64,000 bases of DNA from Macrostomum hystrix. Its lineage: Eukaryota; Platyhelminthes; Macrostomidae. Positions 25,001 through 32,959 of this stretch are shown here, piece by piece; within the stretch, counting starts at the first letter, position 1; the number at the start of each line of letters is the position of its first letter. The DNA lies in the NCBI GenBank assembly GCA_950097015.1, contig CATNEN010000011.1, forward strand, positions 6,436,001 to 6,500,000. The letters are read 5' to 3'. The position numbers and the translations under genes are program-made. The notes under the pieces were generated by a model, which was not told where the DNA came from, searched no databases, and saw nothing but the letters and a program-made list of their open reading frames with translations.

Positions 25001-25554
25001 CATGAGGCACTGAAGGGACTGATCATGAGGTACTGAAGGGACTGATCATGAGGCACTGAAGGGACTGATCATGAGGCCATGAAGGACTGATCATGAGGCC
25101 ATGAAGGACTGATCATGAGGCCATGAAGGACTGATCATGAGGCAATGAAGGGACTGATCATGAGGCACGGAAGGACTGATCATGAGGCACTGAAGGGACT
25201 GATCATGAGGCACGGAAGGACTGATCATGAGGCACTGAAGGAGTGATCATGAGGCACTGAAGGAGTGATCATGAGGCACTGAAGGACTGATCATGAGGCA
25301 CTGAAGGGACTGATCATGAGGCACTGAAGGGACTGATCATGAGGTACTGAAGGGACTGATCATGAGGCACTGAAGGAGTGATCATGAGGCACTGAGTGAC
25401 ACTGAGAAAGCAGACCTTAGTGCCACAGTCTCGGACAGATTTCAGGAGCACGCTAAGCTCACCTGGACAGCATGGCGTACACATAGCCCATGGCATCTCC
25501 GCAGTACAAAGCCACATGGTCACCAAAGCACAGTGCATCTTCAGCTGTAACCAT
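1..25554 (-). CDS. ITPR: Inositol 1,4,5-trisphosphate receptor, 30 exons, 3' part beyond left edge
   Basis: This is an ER calcium-release channel gated by IP3. I rebuilt it exon by exon on the minus strand, and every junction is GT-AG with a matching phase, giving about 1,923 codons. Family order is kept: N-terminal suppressor segment (GDHVALYCGDAMGYVYAML, then FKLCAPNRY), beta-trefoil/MIR region (VLYGQVIQL, LRLFHTELEAYLVC, YWQLELVE), helical IP3-binding part (SKRRSKLLRNLR, SRKNELY), RIH-type solenoid (FLKYQLDLFGKLCR, LDLFFNFQCNLRLD), and RIH-associated domain (HIELVLRVLAYICDGQNSHL). Vertebrate receptors have about 2,700 residues, so the pore and C-terminal tail should lie to the left. The start ATG at 25554-25552 opens MVTAEDALCFGDH, close to the usual distance before the first domain. 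Nearly every large intron carries a minisatellite. Identity is very secure; single exon edges are less so. Confidence 0.95.
785..1325. repeat. 16-bp minisatellite, ITPR intron 29
   Basis: About 33 units of TCTGACTACTATCTAC with rare TTAACT and CAACTAT variants. It fills the intron between exons 30 and 29; the more degenerate TCTACTTTGTCTAC tract at 660-785 looks like a decayed edge of the same array. Confidence 0.93.
1368..5945 (-). CDS. ITPR: ITPR exons 22-29 (distal solenoid)
   Basis: Exons: 22, 5852-5945; 23, 5675-5761; 24, 5288-5392; 25, 5126-5200; 26, 4905-5034; 27, 3967-4108; 28, 2257-2403; 29, 1368-1613. Exon 22 encodes HHTLRFIIEGILPIIT. Exon 24 encodes FKNIISCANSLISVC. Exon 27 encodes PLGQEFQEHLACFVDTSF, matching the vertebrate PLVQAELSVLVDVL segment. 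Exon 28 encodes LLDIKCLQLLRGVVHNEI, matching KLCIKVLQTLREMM. Exon 29 encodes VQIAVNSHGAMLKVLPNLV and MLYNGNTDVQESMYQYF, matching the vertebrate VQCHLDKEGASNLVIDL and LEGGNTTIQHSFF. The donor of exon 26 (GTTGGC) and of exon 27 (GTTAGT) were chosen because only they keep phase. Confidence 0.85.
1733..2092. repeat. 20-bp minisatellite, ITPR intron 28
   Basis: About 18 units of CCTAAAAATCCTCTGATCAA. It contains TGATCA, as does the unrelated 23-bp array in intron 1. Confidence 0.92.
2560..3880. repeat. 20-bp minisatellite, ITPR intron 27, about 66 units
   Basis: Unit ATTATCAATCTAACATTGGG in perfect 20-bp register for 1.3 kb. Variants (TTACATTAGGC, GGCATT, GGAATT) recur in blocks, for example around 2780-2880 and again 3200-3300, which shows multi-unit duplication. 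The last 10 units are nearly uniform AACATTGGAATT. Confidence 0.95.
4166..4395. repeat. 11/22-bp minisatellite, ITPR intron 26
   Basis: Alternating units GCATAGCAACC and GCATAGCAACT, about 20 in all, so the true period is 22 bp. A leftover piece of the array (CCGCATAGCAACAGCATAGC) sits at 4757-4785 beyond a SINE, so the SINE seems to have inserted into or beside the array. Confidence 0.92.
4432..4757 (-). mobile_element. tRNA-derived SINE, copy 1 (ITPR intron 26)
   Basis: Read on the minus strand it starts with a tRNA-like head holding an A box (TGGCAGAGCGG) and a B-box-like GCTCGATTCTG. A body follows (GCGGCGAGGCCACATT, then a GTGTACACTGCC-type central part) and then a tail ending near GGGCTGCGGGCAGTGCC. 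Five other copies in this window share the order, which is what defines the family. It lies at the edge of the 11-bp array. Confidence 0.88.
5412..5618 (-). mobile_element. tRNA-derived SINE, copy 2, truncated (ITPR intron 23)
   Basis: Same body as copy 1 (GGCCTCGCCGCGGAATCGAG at the head side; GGCAGTGTACACTGTCACTG centrally), lacking both the A-box end and the distal tail. It fills most of the 282-bp intron between exons 24 and 23. Confidence 0.85.
6020..6270. repeat. 30-bp minisatellite, ITPR intron 21
   Basis: About eight decayed units of CAAAGGATCAAATGAAGGTC plus ATGAAACAAC, ending about 65 bp before exon 21's left edge. Confidence 0.85.
6336..11919 (-). CDS. ITPR: ITPR exons 14-21 (modulatory solenoid)
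   Basis: Exons: 14, 11805-11919; 15, 11574-11720; 16, 11234-11429; 17, 10319-10563; 18, 9792-9915; 19, 8914-9085; 20, 7863-8077; 21, 6336-6736. The phases chain without conflict (1-2, 2-2, 2-0, 0-2, 2-0, 0-1, 1-0, 0-2). Exon 15 reads VLDLFFNFQCNLRLDQFI (vertebrate IIEILQFILNVRLDYRIS). Exon 19 reads KCFELLALMARDNPLVQNHM. Exon 20 reads LVAQHGEKVPEFLYVLNALV. Exon 21 reads LEFMIGLVDLLATCSEGANQ (vertebrate IHLVELLAVCTEGKN) and KLPYARFLLWVYLNTAS. Similarity to vertebrate receptors is modest but collinear. Short exons 14 and 16 rest mainly on phase and splice signals. Confidence 0.85.
7126..7246 (+). repeat. Dispersed ~120-bp element, copy 1
   Basis: Shares CGACGATGCCGATGT, GGAAGTTGTTTCATCG and TGGTGGAATATTTTGAGAG-type blocks, in the same order, with 14176-14265, 44031-44150 and 54195-54316. 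All four are in plus orientation. Family unknown to me. Confidence 0.75.
7330..7745. mobile_element. MITE-like element (ITPR intron 20)
   Basis: AATTGGCGCATTCTG near 7436 is nearly the inverse of CAGAATGCCAATT near 7654, and CAGACTTTTCTAACCACA (7388) recurs as CAGACTTTCTAACCACA (7637). This looks like a small non-autonomous element with internal repeats. No coding capacity and no clear target duplication were found. Confidence 0.4.
8392..8720 (+). mobile_element. tRNA-derived SINE, copy 3 (ITPR intron 19)
   Basis: Plus-strand copy starting inside the head (GCCTCTCGCATCGAGGTCCC) and running through the full body to the tail (CCCATTGCCCGCAGCCCTCC). It shows the longest tail, about 330 bp in all. 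It is followed at 8733-8792 by a second tRNA-like piece. Confidence 0.88.
8733..8795 (-). mobile_element. tRNA-like SINE head
   Basis: On the minus strand it reads AGTAGCCAATTGGTTGGGCT (A-box-like) then AAGGGGTTCGATTCTC (B box). Stems do not pair well enough for a working tRNA, so I call it a SINE remnant. Confidence 0.6.
9120..9722. repeat. 48-bp minisatellite, ITPR intron 18
   Basis: About 12.5 units. Key parts of the unit are TTTGGGGAGGTCAATGGGGG, TCAGCTGACTCC and TCGAACCAGAAAC. TCAGCTGA is an 8-bp palindrome. Units are almost identical, so the array was homogenised recently. Confidence 0.93.
9990..10290 (+). repeat. Degenerate G-rich tract, ITPR intron 17
   Basis: An irregular repeat around GAGGTGGGGTGGGTGTCT with many G3-G4 runs on the plus strand, which is the non-template strand for nothing known here; the ITPR transcript would be C-rich. 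Possible G-quadruplex-forming DNA. Confidence 0.7.
10620..11225. repeat. 20-bp minisatellite in two subfamilies, ITPR intron 16
   Basis: First half (10620-10865): unit ACCTGTTAGACAGGTGTGTC, containing the perfect inverted repeat CACCTGT-TAG-ACAGGTG. Second half (10865-11225): unit AATCTGTTAGACAGGGATTC. Both share CTGTTAGACAGG. The array runs up to the donor of exon 16. Confidence 0.92.
12130..13035. repeat. 22-bp minisatellite, ITPR intron 13, about 40 units
   Basis: Unit GGGGGAATCCCAAATGTTAT plus CA, with 20-23-bp variants. A block of about 230 bp (ending ATTTTATCAGAGGAATCCCG) is repeated at 12290-12355, 12515-12560 and 12690-12740, indicating higher-order duplication. The right end is diverged. 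Confidence 0.92.
13111..15547 (-). CDS. ITPR: ITPR exons 10-13 (start of regulatory solenoid)
   Basis: Exons: 10, 15431-15547; 11, 14308-14379; 12, 13761-13991; 13, 13111-13357. Exon 11 (72 nt) encodes FLKYQLDLFGKLCR, matching the vertebrate YYRYQLNLFARMC helix. Exon 12 encodes CLKDDTLPCQLRAKYCELI, matching CMSDENLPYDLRASFCRLM. Exon 13 encodes SNDTLNILLAEVLRMLQYLV and ends in phase 1. Exon 10 (39 codons, YVSIVGPKDLENEMTS and on) has good splice signals and fits phase 0, but I recognise no vertebrate counterpart; it may be lineage-specific or alternatively spliced. A decayed LINE sits in the intron between exons 10 and 11. Confidence 0.85.
14176..14265 (+). repeat. Dispersed ~120-bp element, copy 2 (ITPR intron 11)
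   Basis: The most diverged copy: CGCCGATGCTTTTTGATTCT, GGGAGTTC and CGCATAGAGCGGAAAATTCT are retained, followed by a changed end. Confidence 0.65.
14480..15345 (+). mobile_element. Decayed non-LTR retrotransposon 3' end (RT tail and RNase H)
   Basis: In broken plus-strand frames: LNYAALAWQPFVS then VKRAQNSIIN (14625-14720), typical of the end of LINE reverse transcriptase domains; NTDGSAIQSGVAAVIT (14968-15015), resembling an RNase H TDGSA motif; GRVITTSFAEKQAVLDLVL (about 15075-15135); and ESHAGLCTNPAV near 15290. Frames shift several times, so it is dead. It sits in ITPR intron 10, antisense to the gene. The clade cannot be fixed, but RNase H favours an I/R1-like group. Confidence 0.65.
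15624..20416 (-). CDS. ITPR: ITPR exons 4-9 (MIR region and helical IP3-binding part)
   Basis: Exons: 4, 20183-20416; 5, 18925-19050; 6, 17894-18031; 7, 17027-17206; 8, 16831-16953; 9, 15624-15878. All start and end in phase 0, so any one could be skipped without a frameshift. Exon 4 gives YWQLELVENSVSGG, matching the vertebrate LWEVEVV segment. Exon 5 gives DDAFTIYAVEKDL. Exon 6 ends KRRSKLLRNLR, matching the R504/K508/R511 cluster (residue 504 is Lys here). Exon 7 carries GDSRKNELY, matching Y567/R568/K569 with Ser for Tyr. Exon 9 carries YEYLELLSVLCVCMG and DKVFVSMDNRRTW. Arrays fill the introns between them. The exon 9 acceptor (GCCACAG) is weak. Confidence 0.88.
15918..16790. repeat. (GAT)n microsatellite, ITPR intron 8
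   Basis: 870 bp of GAT/GGT/GAG trinucleotides with block duplications of a GATGTTAATGATGATGATGA motif. It is open in several frames (poly-Met on plus, poly-His on minus) simply because of the triplet period. Confidence 0.96.
17300..17830. repeat. 54/27-bp minisatellite, ITPR intron 6, contains CTGATTGGTC on plus
   Basis: Five near-identical 54-bp units made of two related 27-bp halves (CTGATTGGTCCATAGCCCTT and TGATTGGTCCTCAGCCCCTC), followed by decayed copies to 17830. In the ITPR transcript each half reads GGACCAATCAG. Confidence 0.92.
18150..18880. repeat. 27-bp minisatellite, ITPR intron 5, contains GACCAATCAG on plus
   Basis: About 27 units of GACCAATCAGACAACAGGGA plus TGGTATT. In the ITPR transcript each unit reads CTGATTGGTC, the exact complement of the motif in the intron 6 array. 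Together the two arrays flank the 138-nt exon 6. Confidence 0.94.
19437..20155. repeat. 22-bp minisatellite, ITPR intron 4, about 32 units
   Basis: Unit GGGGGGAGAGGAGAGACAGA plus TT, with spacer variants GAGATAGACAGGGGAGAGG. The transcript strand is a strong polypyrimidine repeat (CTCTCCCCCCAATCTGTCTC). Reading frames inside it are repeat artefacts. Confidence 0.93.
20666..25554 (-). CDS. ITPR: ITPR exons 1-3 (suppressor domain and start of IP3-binding core)
   Basis: Exon 1 is 25463-25554 (start ATG, ends phase 2, donor GTGAGC). Exon 2 is 23659-23809 (acceptor GATGCAG, donor GTGCGT). Exon 3 is 20666-21214 (acceptor CTCTCGCAG, donor GTGCGA). Phases join as 2, 0, 0. The joined protein resembles the N-terminal 260 residues of vertebrate IP3 receptors: GDH-ALYCGD, SFKLCAPNRYKLQKEFKKL, GKKVLYGQVIQLQHEFTDKF, RLFHTELEAYLVCEG. 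Exons 1 and 2 are present a second time further right (28772-28922 and 30576-30667) in a 5.1-kb tandem duplication. Which copy supplies the mRNA cannot be told from sequence alone. Confidence 0.9.
21240..23600. repeat. 21-bp minisatellite, ITPR intron 2, about 110 units
   Basis: The unit is TCCTATCCTCCCTGAAGTCTA with few variants. Because 21 is a multiple of 3 and the unit has no stop, both strands stay open for about 800 codons; I read these as artefacts of the repeat, not genes. A higher-order repeat of 693 bp (33 units) is visible: the rare variant CCTATTCACAATGAAG occurs at 22141 and again at 22834. The right part is copied in the segmental duplication. Confidence 0.95.
23820..24187. repeat. 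23-bp minisatellite touching ITPR exon 2, splice-site-like unit
   Basis: About 16 units of ATCTCACCTGCGAATAGACC plus TAC. In the transcript orientation each unit reads TCTATTCGCAG followed by GTGAG, a pyrimidine-rich AG directly followed by a donor-like GT. The last unit ends 11 nt before the exon 2 acceptor. The same array recurs at 28933-29300 in the second duplication copy. Confidence 0.9.
24418..25397. repeat. 23-bp minisatellite, ITPR intron 1, about 43 units
   Basis: Unit GATCATGAGGCACTGAAGGG plus ACT, with shorter 20-21-bp variants (GGCCATGAAGGACT, GGAGT). Each unit contains the palindrome TGATCA, which is also an overlapping recognition motif for several restriction enzymes. Short internal duplications of unit blocks are visible. 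Confidence 0.92.
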
Positions 25555-25794
25555 CACTTGCGTCGGAGTTAAGAAATTATTTCAAGTATAACATGCATAC
25601 ACACAATTCAATTAGTAAATTAGTTGCAGTTGCTTTTAGATGTAGAAAATTTTATCATCACAGATAAGATGATCTATGGCATTTTCTTGCTTTATAGTTC
25701 ATGCTTGAATGTACTCGTAGTTATTTACAATTCTTGAGCCATGGGTTGCCTTAAGTTAAAGTTCATGACTTTGACACATGACATAATTCGTTCA

Positions 25795-27118
25795 CAACTT
25801 TTGCTGCGATTCCATCAACAACTCTTGCTGCGATTCCATTAACAACTGCTGCTGCGATTCCATCAACAACTCTTGCTGCGATTCCATCAACAACTCTTGC
25901 TGTGATTCTATTAACAACTGCTGCTGTGATTCCATCAACAACTCTTGCTGCGATTCCATTAACAACTGCTGCTGCGATTCCATTAACAACTCTTGCTATG
26001 ATTCCATTAACAACTCTTGCTGTGATTCCATTAACAAATGCTGCTGCGATTCCATTAACAACTGCTGCTGCGATTCCATAAACAACTGCTGCTGCGATTC
26101 CATAAACAACTGCTGCTGTGATTCCATAAACAAATCTTGCTGCGATTCCAATAACAACTCTTGCTGCGATTCCATTAACAACTGCTGCTACGATTCCATC
26201 AACAACTCTTGCTGCGATTTCATAAACAACTGCTGCTGCGATTCCATCAACAACTCTTGCTGCGATTCCAATAACAACTCTTGCTGCGATTCCATTAACA
26301 ACTCTTGCTATGATTCCATTAACAACTCTTGCTGCGATTCTATTAACAACTGCTCCTGCGATTCGATTAACAACTCTTGCTGCGATTCCATTAACAACTG
26401 CTGCTGCGATTCCATCAACAACTGTTGCTGCGATTCCATCAACAACTCTTGCTGTGATTCTATTAACAACTGCTGCTGTGATTCCATCAACAACTCTTGC
26501 TGCGATTCCATTAACAACTGCTGCTGCGATTCCATTAACAACTCTTGCTATGATTCCATTAACAACTCTTGCTGTGATTCCATTAACAAATGCTGCTGCG
26601 ATTCCATAAACAACTGCTGCTGCGATTCCATAAACAACTGCTGCTGCGATTCCATCAACAACTGCTGCTGCGATTCCATAAACAACTGCTGCTGTGATTC
26701 CATAAACAAATCTTGCTGCGATTCCAATAACAACTCTTGCTGCGATTCCATTAACAACTCTTGCAGCGATTCCATTAACAACTCGTGCTGCGATTCCATA
26801 AACAACTGCTGCTGCGATTCCATAAACAACTGCTGCTGTGATTCCATAAACAACTGCTGCTGCGATTCCATAAACAACTGCTGCTGCGATTCCATAAACA
26901 ACTGCTGCTACGATTCCATCAACAACTCTTGCTGCGATTTCATAAACAACTGCTGCTGCGATTCCATAAACAACTCTTGCTGCGATTCCAATAACAACTC
27001 TTGCTGCGATTCCATTAACAACAGCTGCTGCGATTCCATTAACAACTGCTGCTGAGATTCCATCAACAACTCTTGCTGCGATTCGATTAACAACTCTTGC
27101 TGCGATTCCATCAACAAC
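25795..27118. repeat. 21-bp CTG-rich minisatellite upstream of ITPR exon 1
   Basis: About 63 units of TGCTGCGATTCCATTAACAAC. On the minus strand it reads as ESQQELL-type heptads interrupted by stops, so it is not a protein. It lies 5' of the ITPR start, in the promoter or 5' UTR region. Base 26287 (C) is the one site I saw differing from the second copy. Confidence 0.93.
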
Positions 27119-27496
27119 TATAAAAAATGTTTGCTGAGGCTGAGGGTCTATTCTGCCAGTACACTAGATGTCTAGCCTAGTACACTAGAAAGTGAACGTG
27201 GGAACCACAAATAACTATTTAGCAGTAATACGAAGAAATACAAATTTATGGTAGGAACATGATTCGTATCCTGTGTATAAAATCCAATTTTAGCACTGCT
27301 TTATTATTAATTTCATTTTGTTATTCTTGATTCGATTAAAAAAACAAGATTCTAAGAATCAGCAATATCAGCGTAGGAAAATTGGGTAGAAAAAATACAA
27401 AATGAAATGTAACGCATTTACAAAAAGGATTAACAAGCAGGTCACAATTATCTTGAGTACACGCGGTCTACCTACCGCGTGTAGGTTTATGGGATT

Positions 27497-28700
27497 GAAG
27501 TCTTTCCTATCCTCCCTGAAGTCTATCCTATCCTTCCTGAAGTCTATCCTATCCTTCCTGAAGTCTATCCTATCCTCCCTGAAGTCTATTTTATACTCCC
27601 TGAAGTCTATCCTATCCATCCTGAAGTCTATCCTATCCTCCCTGAAGTCTATCCTATCCTTCCTGAAGTCTATCCTATCCTCCCTGAAGTCTATCCTATC
27701 CTCCATGAAGTCTATCCTATCCTCCCTGAAGTCTATTTTATACTCCCTGAAGTCTGTCCTATCCATCCTGAAGTCTATCCTATCCTTCCTGAAGTCTATC
27801 CTATCCTTCCTGAAGTCTATCCTATCCTCCATGAAGTCTATTTTATACTCCCTGAAGTCTATCCTATCCTCCCTGAAGTCTATCCTATTCACCCTGAAGT
27901 CTTTCCTATCCATCCTGAAGTCTATCCTATCCTCCCTGAAGTCTATCCTATTCACAATGAAGTCTTTCCAATCCGTCCTGAAGTATATCCTATCCTCCCT
28001 GAAGTCTATTTTATACTCCCTGAAGTCTATCCTATCCTCCATGAAGTCTATCCTATCCTTCCTGAAGTCTATCCTATCCTCCCTGAAGTCTATTTTATAC
28101 TCCCTGAAGTCTATCCTATCCTCCCTGAAGTCTATCCTATTCACCCTGAAGTCTTTCCTATCCATCCTGAAGTCTATCCTATCCTCCCTGAAGTCTATTT
28201 TATACTCCCTGAAGTCTATCCTATCCATCCTGAAGTCTATCCTATCCTCCCTGAAGCCTATCCTATCCTCCCTGAAGTCTATCCTATCCTCCCTGAAGTC
28301 TATCCTATCCTCCATGAAGTCTATCCTATCCTCCATGAAGTCTATCCTATCCTCCCTGAAGTCTATCCTATCCTCCCTGAAGTCTATCCTATCCTCCATG
28401 AAGTCTATCCTATCCTCCCTGAAGTCTATCCTATCCTCCATGAAGTCTATCCTATCCTCCCTGAAGTCTATCCTATCCTCCCTGAAGTCTATCCTATCCT
28501 CCATGAAGTCTATCCTATCCTCCCTGAAGTCTATCCTATCCTCCCTGAAGTCTATCCTATCCTCCCTGAAGTCTATCCTATCCTCCATGAAGTCTATCCT
28601 ATCCTCCCTGAAGACCTTTCAAACCTCCCTGAAGTATTTTCTATCCACCTGAAGTCTTTCGTATCCACCATGAAGTCTATCCGATCCACCCAGAAGTATT
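27497..28700. repeat. 21-bp minisatellite, duplicated part
   Basis: Continuation of the same TCCTATCCTCCCTGAAGTCTA array at the left end of duplication copy B. It begins abruptly after single-copy sequence at 27496, which marks the duplication breakpoint. Confidence 0.93.
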
Positions 28701-28771
28701 TTCTATCCTTCCTAAAGTCTTTCGTATTCCTTTTTATTCCTGAAGTCTGGCAGAATTTCACGTGCACGCAC

Positions 28772-30667
28772 CCGCGCCAGCTCCAGTTGCGTCCGCTGAT
28801 TTTTGTCCTCGGAGTCGGCGTAGAGCCGCGCCAGCTTCTTGAACTCCTTCTGCAGCTTGTAGCGGTTTGGCGCGCACAGCTTAAAAGACACCACTGCGGC
28901 AGGGCGATGGTGGTTTAAGGCCCTGCATCTCACCTGCAAATAGACCTACATCACACCTGTGAATATACCTAAATCTCACCTGCAAATAGACCTACATCAC
29001 ACCTGTGAATATACCTAAATCTCACCTGCAAATAGACCTACATGTTACCTGAAAAATACCTACATTTTACCTGCAAATAGCCCTACATCTCACCTGCAAA
29101 TAGACCTACATCTTAACTGCGAATAGACCTACATTTCACCTGCGAATAGACCTACATCTTAACTGCGAATAGACCTACATCTCACCTGCGAATAGACCTA
29201 CATCTCACCTGCGAATAGACCTACATCTCACCTGCGAATAGACCTACATCTCACCTGCGAATAGACCTACATTTCACCTGCAAATAGACCTACATCTCAA
29301 TTTTAATCAATATTGAATCATATATCTGCATCGAAATACCTTGAATTAACAAATCTCTCTAATTAATTAATCGTATAGAACACTAATTTTAGGCCCACGA
29401 GACAGATGTTAGAAATTTCTCACTCTGAATGTCCCCGCACTGAGTTTGATCTCGGCTCTCGTTGTTGTTCACCGCCAGGTGCGCATGAGCTGAGCTGCGA
29501 AATTCAGTTGCAGAAACTCAGTTAATTTGCCTGATCATGAGGCACTGAAGGGACTGATCATGAGGCACTGAAGGGACTGATCATGAGGCACTGAAGGGAC
29601 TGATCATGAGGCACTGAAGGGACTGATCATGAGGCACTGAAGGAGTGATCATGAGGCACTGAAGGGACTGATCATGAGGCACTGAAGGGACTGATCATGA
29701 GGCACTGAAGGGACTGATCATGAGGCACAGAAGGGACTGATCATGAGGCACTGAAGGAGTGATCATGAGGCACTGAAGGACTGACTGATTATGAGGCACT
29801 GAAGGGACTGATCATGAGGCCATGAAGGACTGATCATGAGACACTGAAGGGACTGATCATGAGGCACTGAAGGGACTGATCATGAGGCCATGAAGGACTG
29901 ATCATGAGGCACTGAAGGGACTGATCATGAGGCACTGAAGGGACTGATCATGAGGTACTGAAGGACTGACTGATTATGAGGCACTGAAGGGACTGATCAT
30001 GAGGCCATGAAGGACTGATCATGAGGCACTGAAGGGACTGATCATGAGGTACTGAAGGACTGACTGATTATGAGGCACTGAAGGGACTGATCATGAGGCC
30101 ATGAAGGACTGATCATGAGGCACTGAAGGGACTGATCATGAGGTACTGAAGGGACTGATCATGAGGCACTGAAGGGACTGATCATGAGGCCATGAAGGAC
30201 TGATCATGAGGCCATGAAGGACTGATCATGAGGCCATGAAGGACTGATCATGAGGCAATGAAGGGACTGATCATGAGGCACGGAAGGACTGATCATGAGG
30301 CACTGAAGGGACTGATCATGAGGCACGGAAGGACTGATCATGAGGCACTGAAGGAGTGATCATGAGGCACTGAAGGAGTGATCATGAGGCACTGAAGGAC
30401 TGATCATGAGGCACTGAAGGGACTGATCATGAGGCACTGAAGGGACTGATCATGAGGTACTGAAGGGACTGATCATGAGGCACTGAAGGAGTGATCATGA
30501 GGCACTGAGTGACACTGAGAAAGCAGACCTTAGTGCCACAGTCTCGGACAGATTTCAGGAGCACGCTAAGCTCACCTGGACAGCATGGCGTACACATAGC
30601 CCATGGCATCTCCGCAGTACAAAGCCACATGGTCACCAAAGCACAGTGCATCTTCAGCTGTAACCAT
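28772..30667 (-). CDS. ITPR: Second copy of ITPR exons 1 and 2 inside the tandem duplication
   Basis: Exon 1' is 30576-30667 and exon 2' is 28772-28922. Both are base-identical in my reading to the exons at 25463-25554 and 23659-23809, shifted by 5,113 bp. A transcript starting here could splice exon 2' directly to exon 3 (phase 0) and give the same protein. Including all four exons is unlikely: the inner exon 1 is a first exon whose only nearby AG (TTACAG) is in the wrong phase. This is either an alternative promoter/first-exon pair or an assembly artefact. Confidence 0.7.
28933..29300. repeat. 23-bp splice-site-like minisatellite, second copy
   Basis: Copy of the array at 23820-24187, offset 5,113 bp, again directly upstream of the duplicated ITPR exon 2. 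Confidence 0.9.
29531..30510. repeat. 23-bp TGATCA minisatellite, second copy
   Basis: Same array as 24418-25397, offset by 5,113 bp, upstream of the duplicated exon 2 and downstream of duplicated exon 1. Confidence 0.92.
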
Positions 30668-30907
30668 CACTTGCGTCGGAGTTAAGAAATTATTTCAAGT
30701 ATAACATGCATACACACAATTCAATTAGTAAATTAGTTGCAGTTGCTTTTAGATGTAGAAAATTTTATCATCACAGATAAGATGATCTATGGCATTTTCT
30801 TGCTTTATAGTTCATGCTTGAATGTACTCGTAGTTATTTACAATTCTTGAGCCATGGGTTGCCTTAAGTTAAAGTTCATGACTTTGACACATGACATAAT
30901 TCGTTCA

Positions 30908-32231
30908 CAACTTTTGCTGCGATTCCATCAACAACTCTTGCTGCGATTCCATTAACAACTGCTGCTGCGATTCCATCAACAACTCTTGCTGCGATTCCAT
31001 CAACAACTCTTGCTGTGATTCTATTAACAACTGCTGCTGTGATTCCATCAACAACTCTTGCTGCGATTCCATTAACAACTGCTGCTGCGATTCCATTAAC
31101 AACTCTTGCTATGATTCCATTAACAACTCTTGCTGTGATTCCATTAACAAATGCTGCTGCGATTCCATTAACAACTGCTGCTGCGATTCCATAAACAACT
31201 GCTGCTGCGATTCCATAAACAACTGCTGCTGTGATTCCATAAACAAATCTTGCTGCGATTCCAATAACAACTCTTGCTGCGATTCCATTAACAACTGCTG
31301 CTACGATTCCATCAACAACTCTTGCTGCGATTTCATAAACAACTGCTGCTGCGATTCCATCAACAACTCTTGCTGCGATTCCAATAACAACTCTTGCTGT
31401 GATTCCATTAACAACTCTTGCTATGATTCCATTAACAACTCTTGCTGCGATTCTATTAACAACTGCTCCTGCGATTCGATTAACAACTCTTGCTGCGATT
31501 CCATTAACAACTGCTGCTGCGATTCCATCAACAACTGTTGCTGCGATTCCATCAACAACTCTTGCTGTGATTCTATTAACAACTGCTGCTGTGATTCCAT
31601 CAACAACTCTTGCTGCGATTCCATTAACAACTGCTGCTGCGATTCCATTAACAACTCTTGCTATGATTCCATTAACAACTCTTGCTGTGATTCCATTAAC
31701 AAATGCTGCTGCGATTCCATAAACAACTGCTGCTGCGATTCCATAAACAACTGCTGCTGCGATTCCATCAACAACTGCTGCTGCGATTCCATAAACAACT
31801 GCTGCTGTGATTCCATAAACAAATCTTGCTGCGATTCCAATAACAACTCTTGCTGCGATTCCATTAACAACTCTTGCAGCGATTCCATTAACAACTCGTG
31901 CTGCGATTCCATAAACAACTGCTGCTGCGATTCCATAAACAACTGCTGCTGTGATTCCATAAACAACTGCTGCTGCGATTCCATAAACAACTGCTGCTGC
32001 GATTCCATAAACAACTGCTGCTACGATTCCATCAACAACTCTTGCTGCGATTTCATAAACAACTGCTGCTGCGATTCCATAAACAACTCTTGCTGCGATT
32101 CCAATAACAACTCTTGCTGCGATTCCATTAACAACAGCTGCTGCGATTCCATTAACAACTGCTGCTGAGATTCCATCAACAACTCTTGCTGCGATTCGAT
32201 TAACAACTCTTGCTGCGATTCCATCAACAAC
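30908..32231. repeat. 21-bp CTG-rich minisatellite, second copy
   Basis: Copy of the array at 25795-27118, offset 5,113 bp, with T at 31400 instead of C at 26287. Confidence 0.93.
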
Positions 32232-32959
32232 TATAAAAAATGTTTGCTGAGGCTGAGGGTCTATTCTGCCAGTACACTAGATGTCTAGCCTAGTACACTA
32301 GAAAGTGAACGTGGGAACCACAAATAACTATTTAGCAGTAATACGAAGAAATACAAATTTATGGTAGGAACATGATTCGTATCCTGTGTATAAAATCCAA
32401 TTTTAGCACTGCTTTATTATTAATTTCATTTTGTTATTCTTGATTCGATTAAAAAAACAAGATTCTAAGAATCAGCAATATCAGCGTAGGAAAATTGGGT
32501 AGAAAAAATACAAAATGAAATGTAACGCATTTACAAAAAGGATTAACAAGCAGGTCACAATTATCTTGAGTACACGCGGTCTACCTACCGCGTGTAGGTT
32601 TATGGGATTGGGGGAAACACCACGTGGGTAATTCAAATACCCACTGCCTCCCTCACGATGCAGACTCTGAACTTTTTGAGAAAGTTAAAATTACTAAGAA
32701 AATCAATCAGTTAGATTACTAAATAAAAGGTAGGAATGAAGAGCAAGCAGGATTGGCTAGGCTGACGTGCAGAGAAAGTTGGCAAAGAAGAAATTAAAAA
32801 GAACCAAAATATTGAACTATGAATGAAAATTTGTGTAAAAACTTGCTTGACAAAATTTATACTCACAATTACCTTTACACGACCGAAATGTATCGAAAGC
32901 AGATCGAAATGTATCGAAAATTCATTACTACATAATTCGATTGTGAAGCAAATATCGGA

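Larger units (their letters stand above)
22383..32610. repeat. Tandem segmental duplication, two copies of 5,113 bp
   Basis: Copy A is about 22383-27495 and copy B about 27496-32608; ends are ambiguous by 2 bp because both junctions share TG. All landmarks recur at an offset of 5,113: the 21-bp array end, ITPR exon 2, a 23-bp array, a second 23-bp array, exon 1, the CTG-rich 21-bp array and about 380 bp of single-copy DNA. The only difference I noticed is C at 26287 versus T at 31400. The left breakpoint lies inside the 21-bp minisatellite, joined to the single-copy end reading TTTATGGGATTG. Confidence 0.93.

Noticed and set aside
25314-25538. 74-codon minus frame over ITPR exon 1 (MHCALVTMWLCTAEMPW)
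   Set aside because: Wrong frame; the true exon frame gives GDHVALYCGDAMGYVYAML and joins exon 2 in phase.
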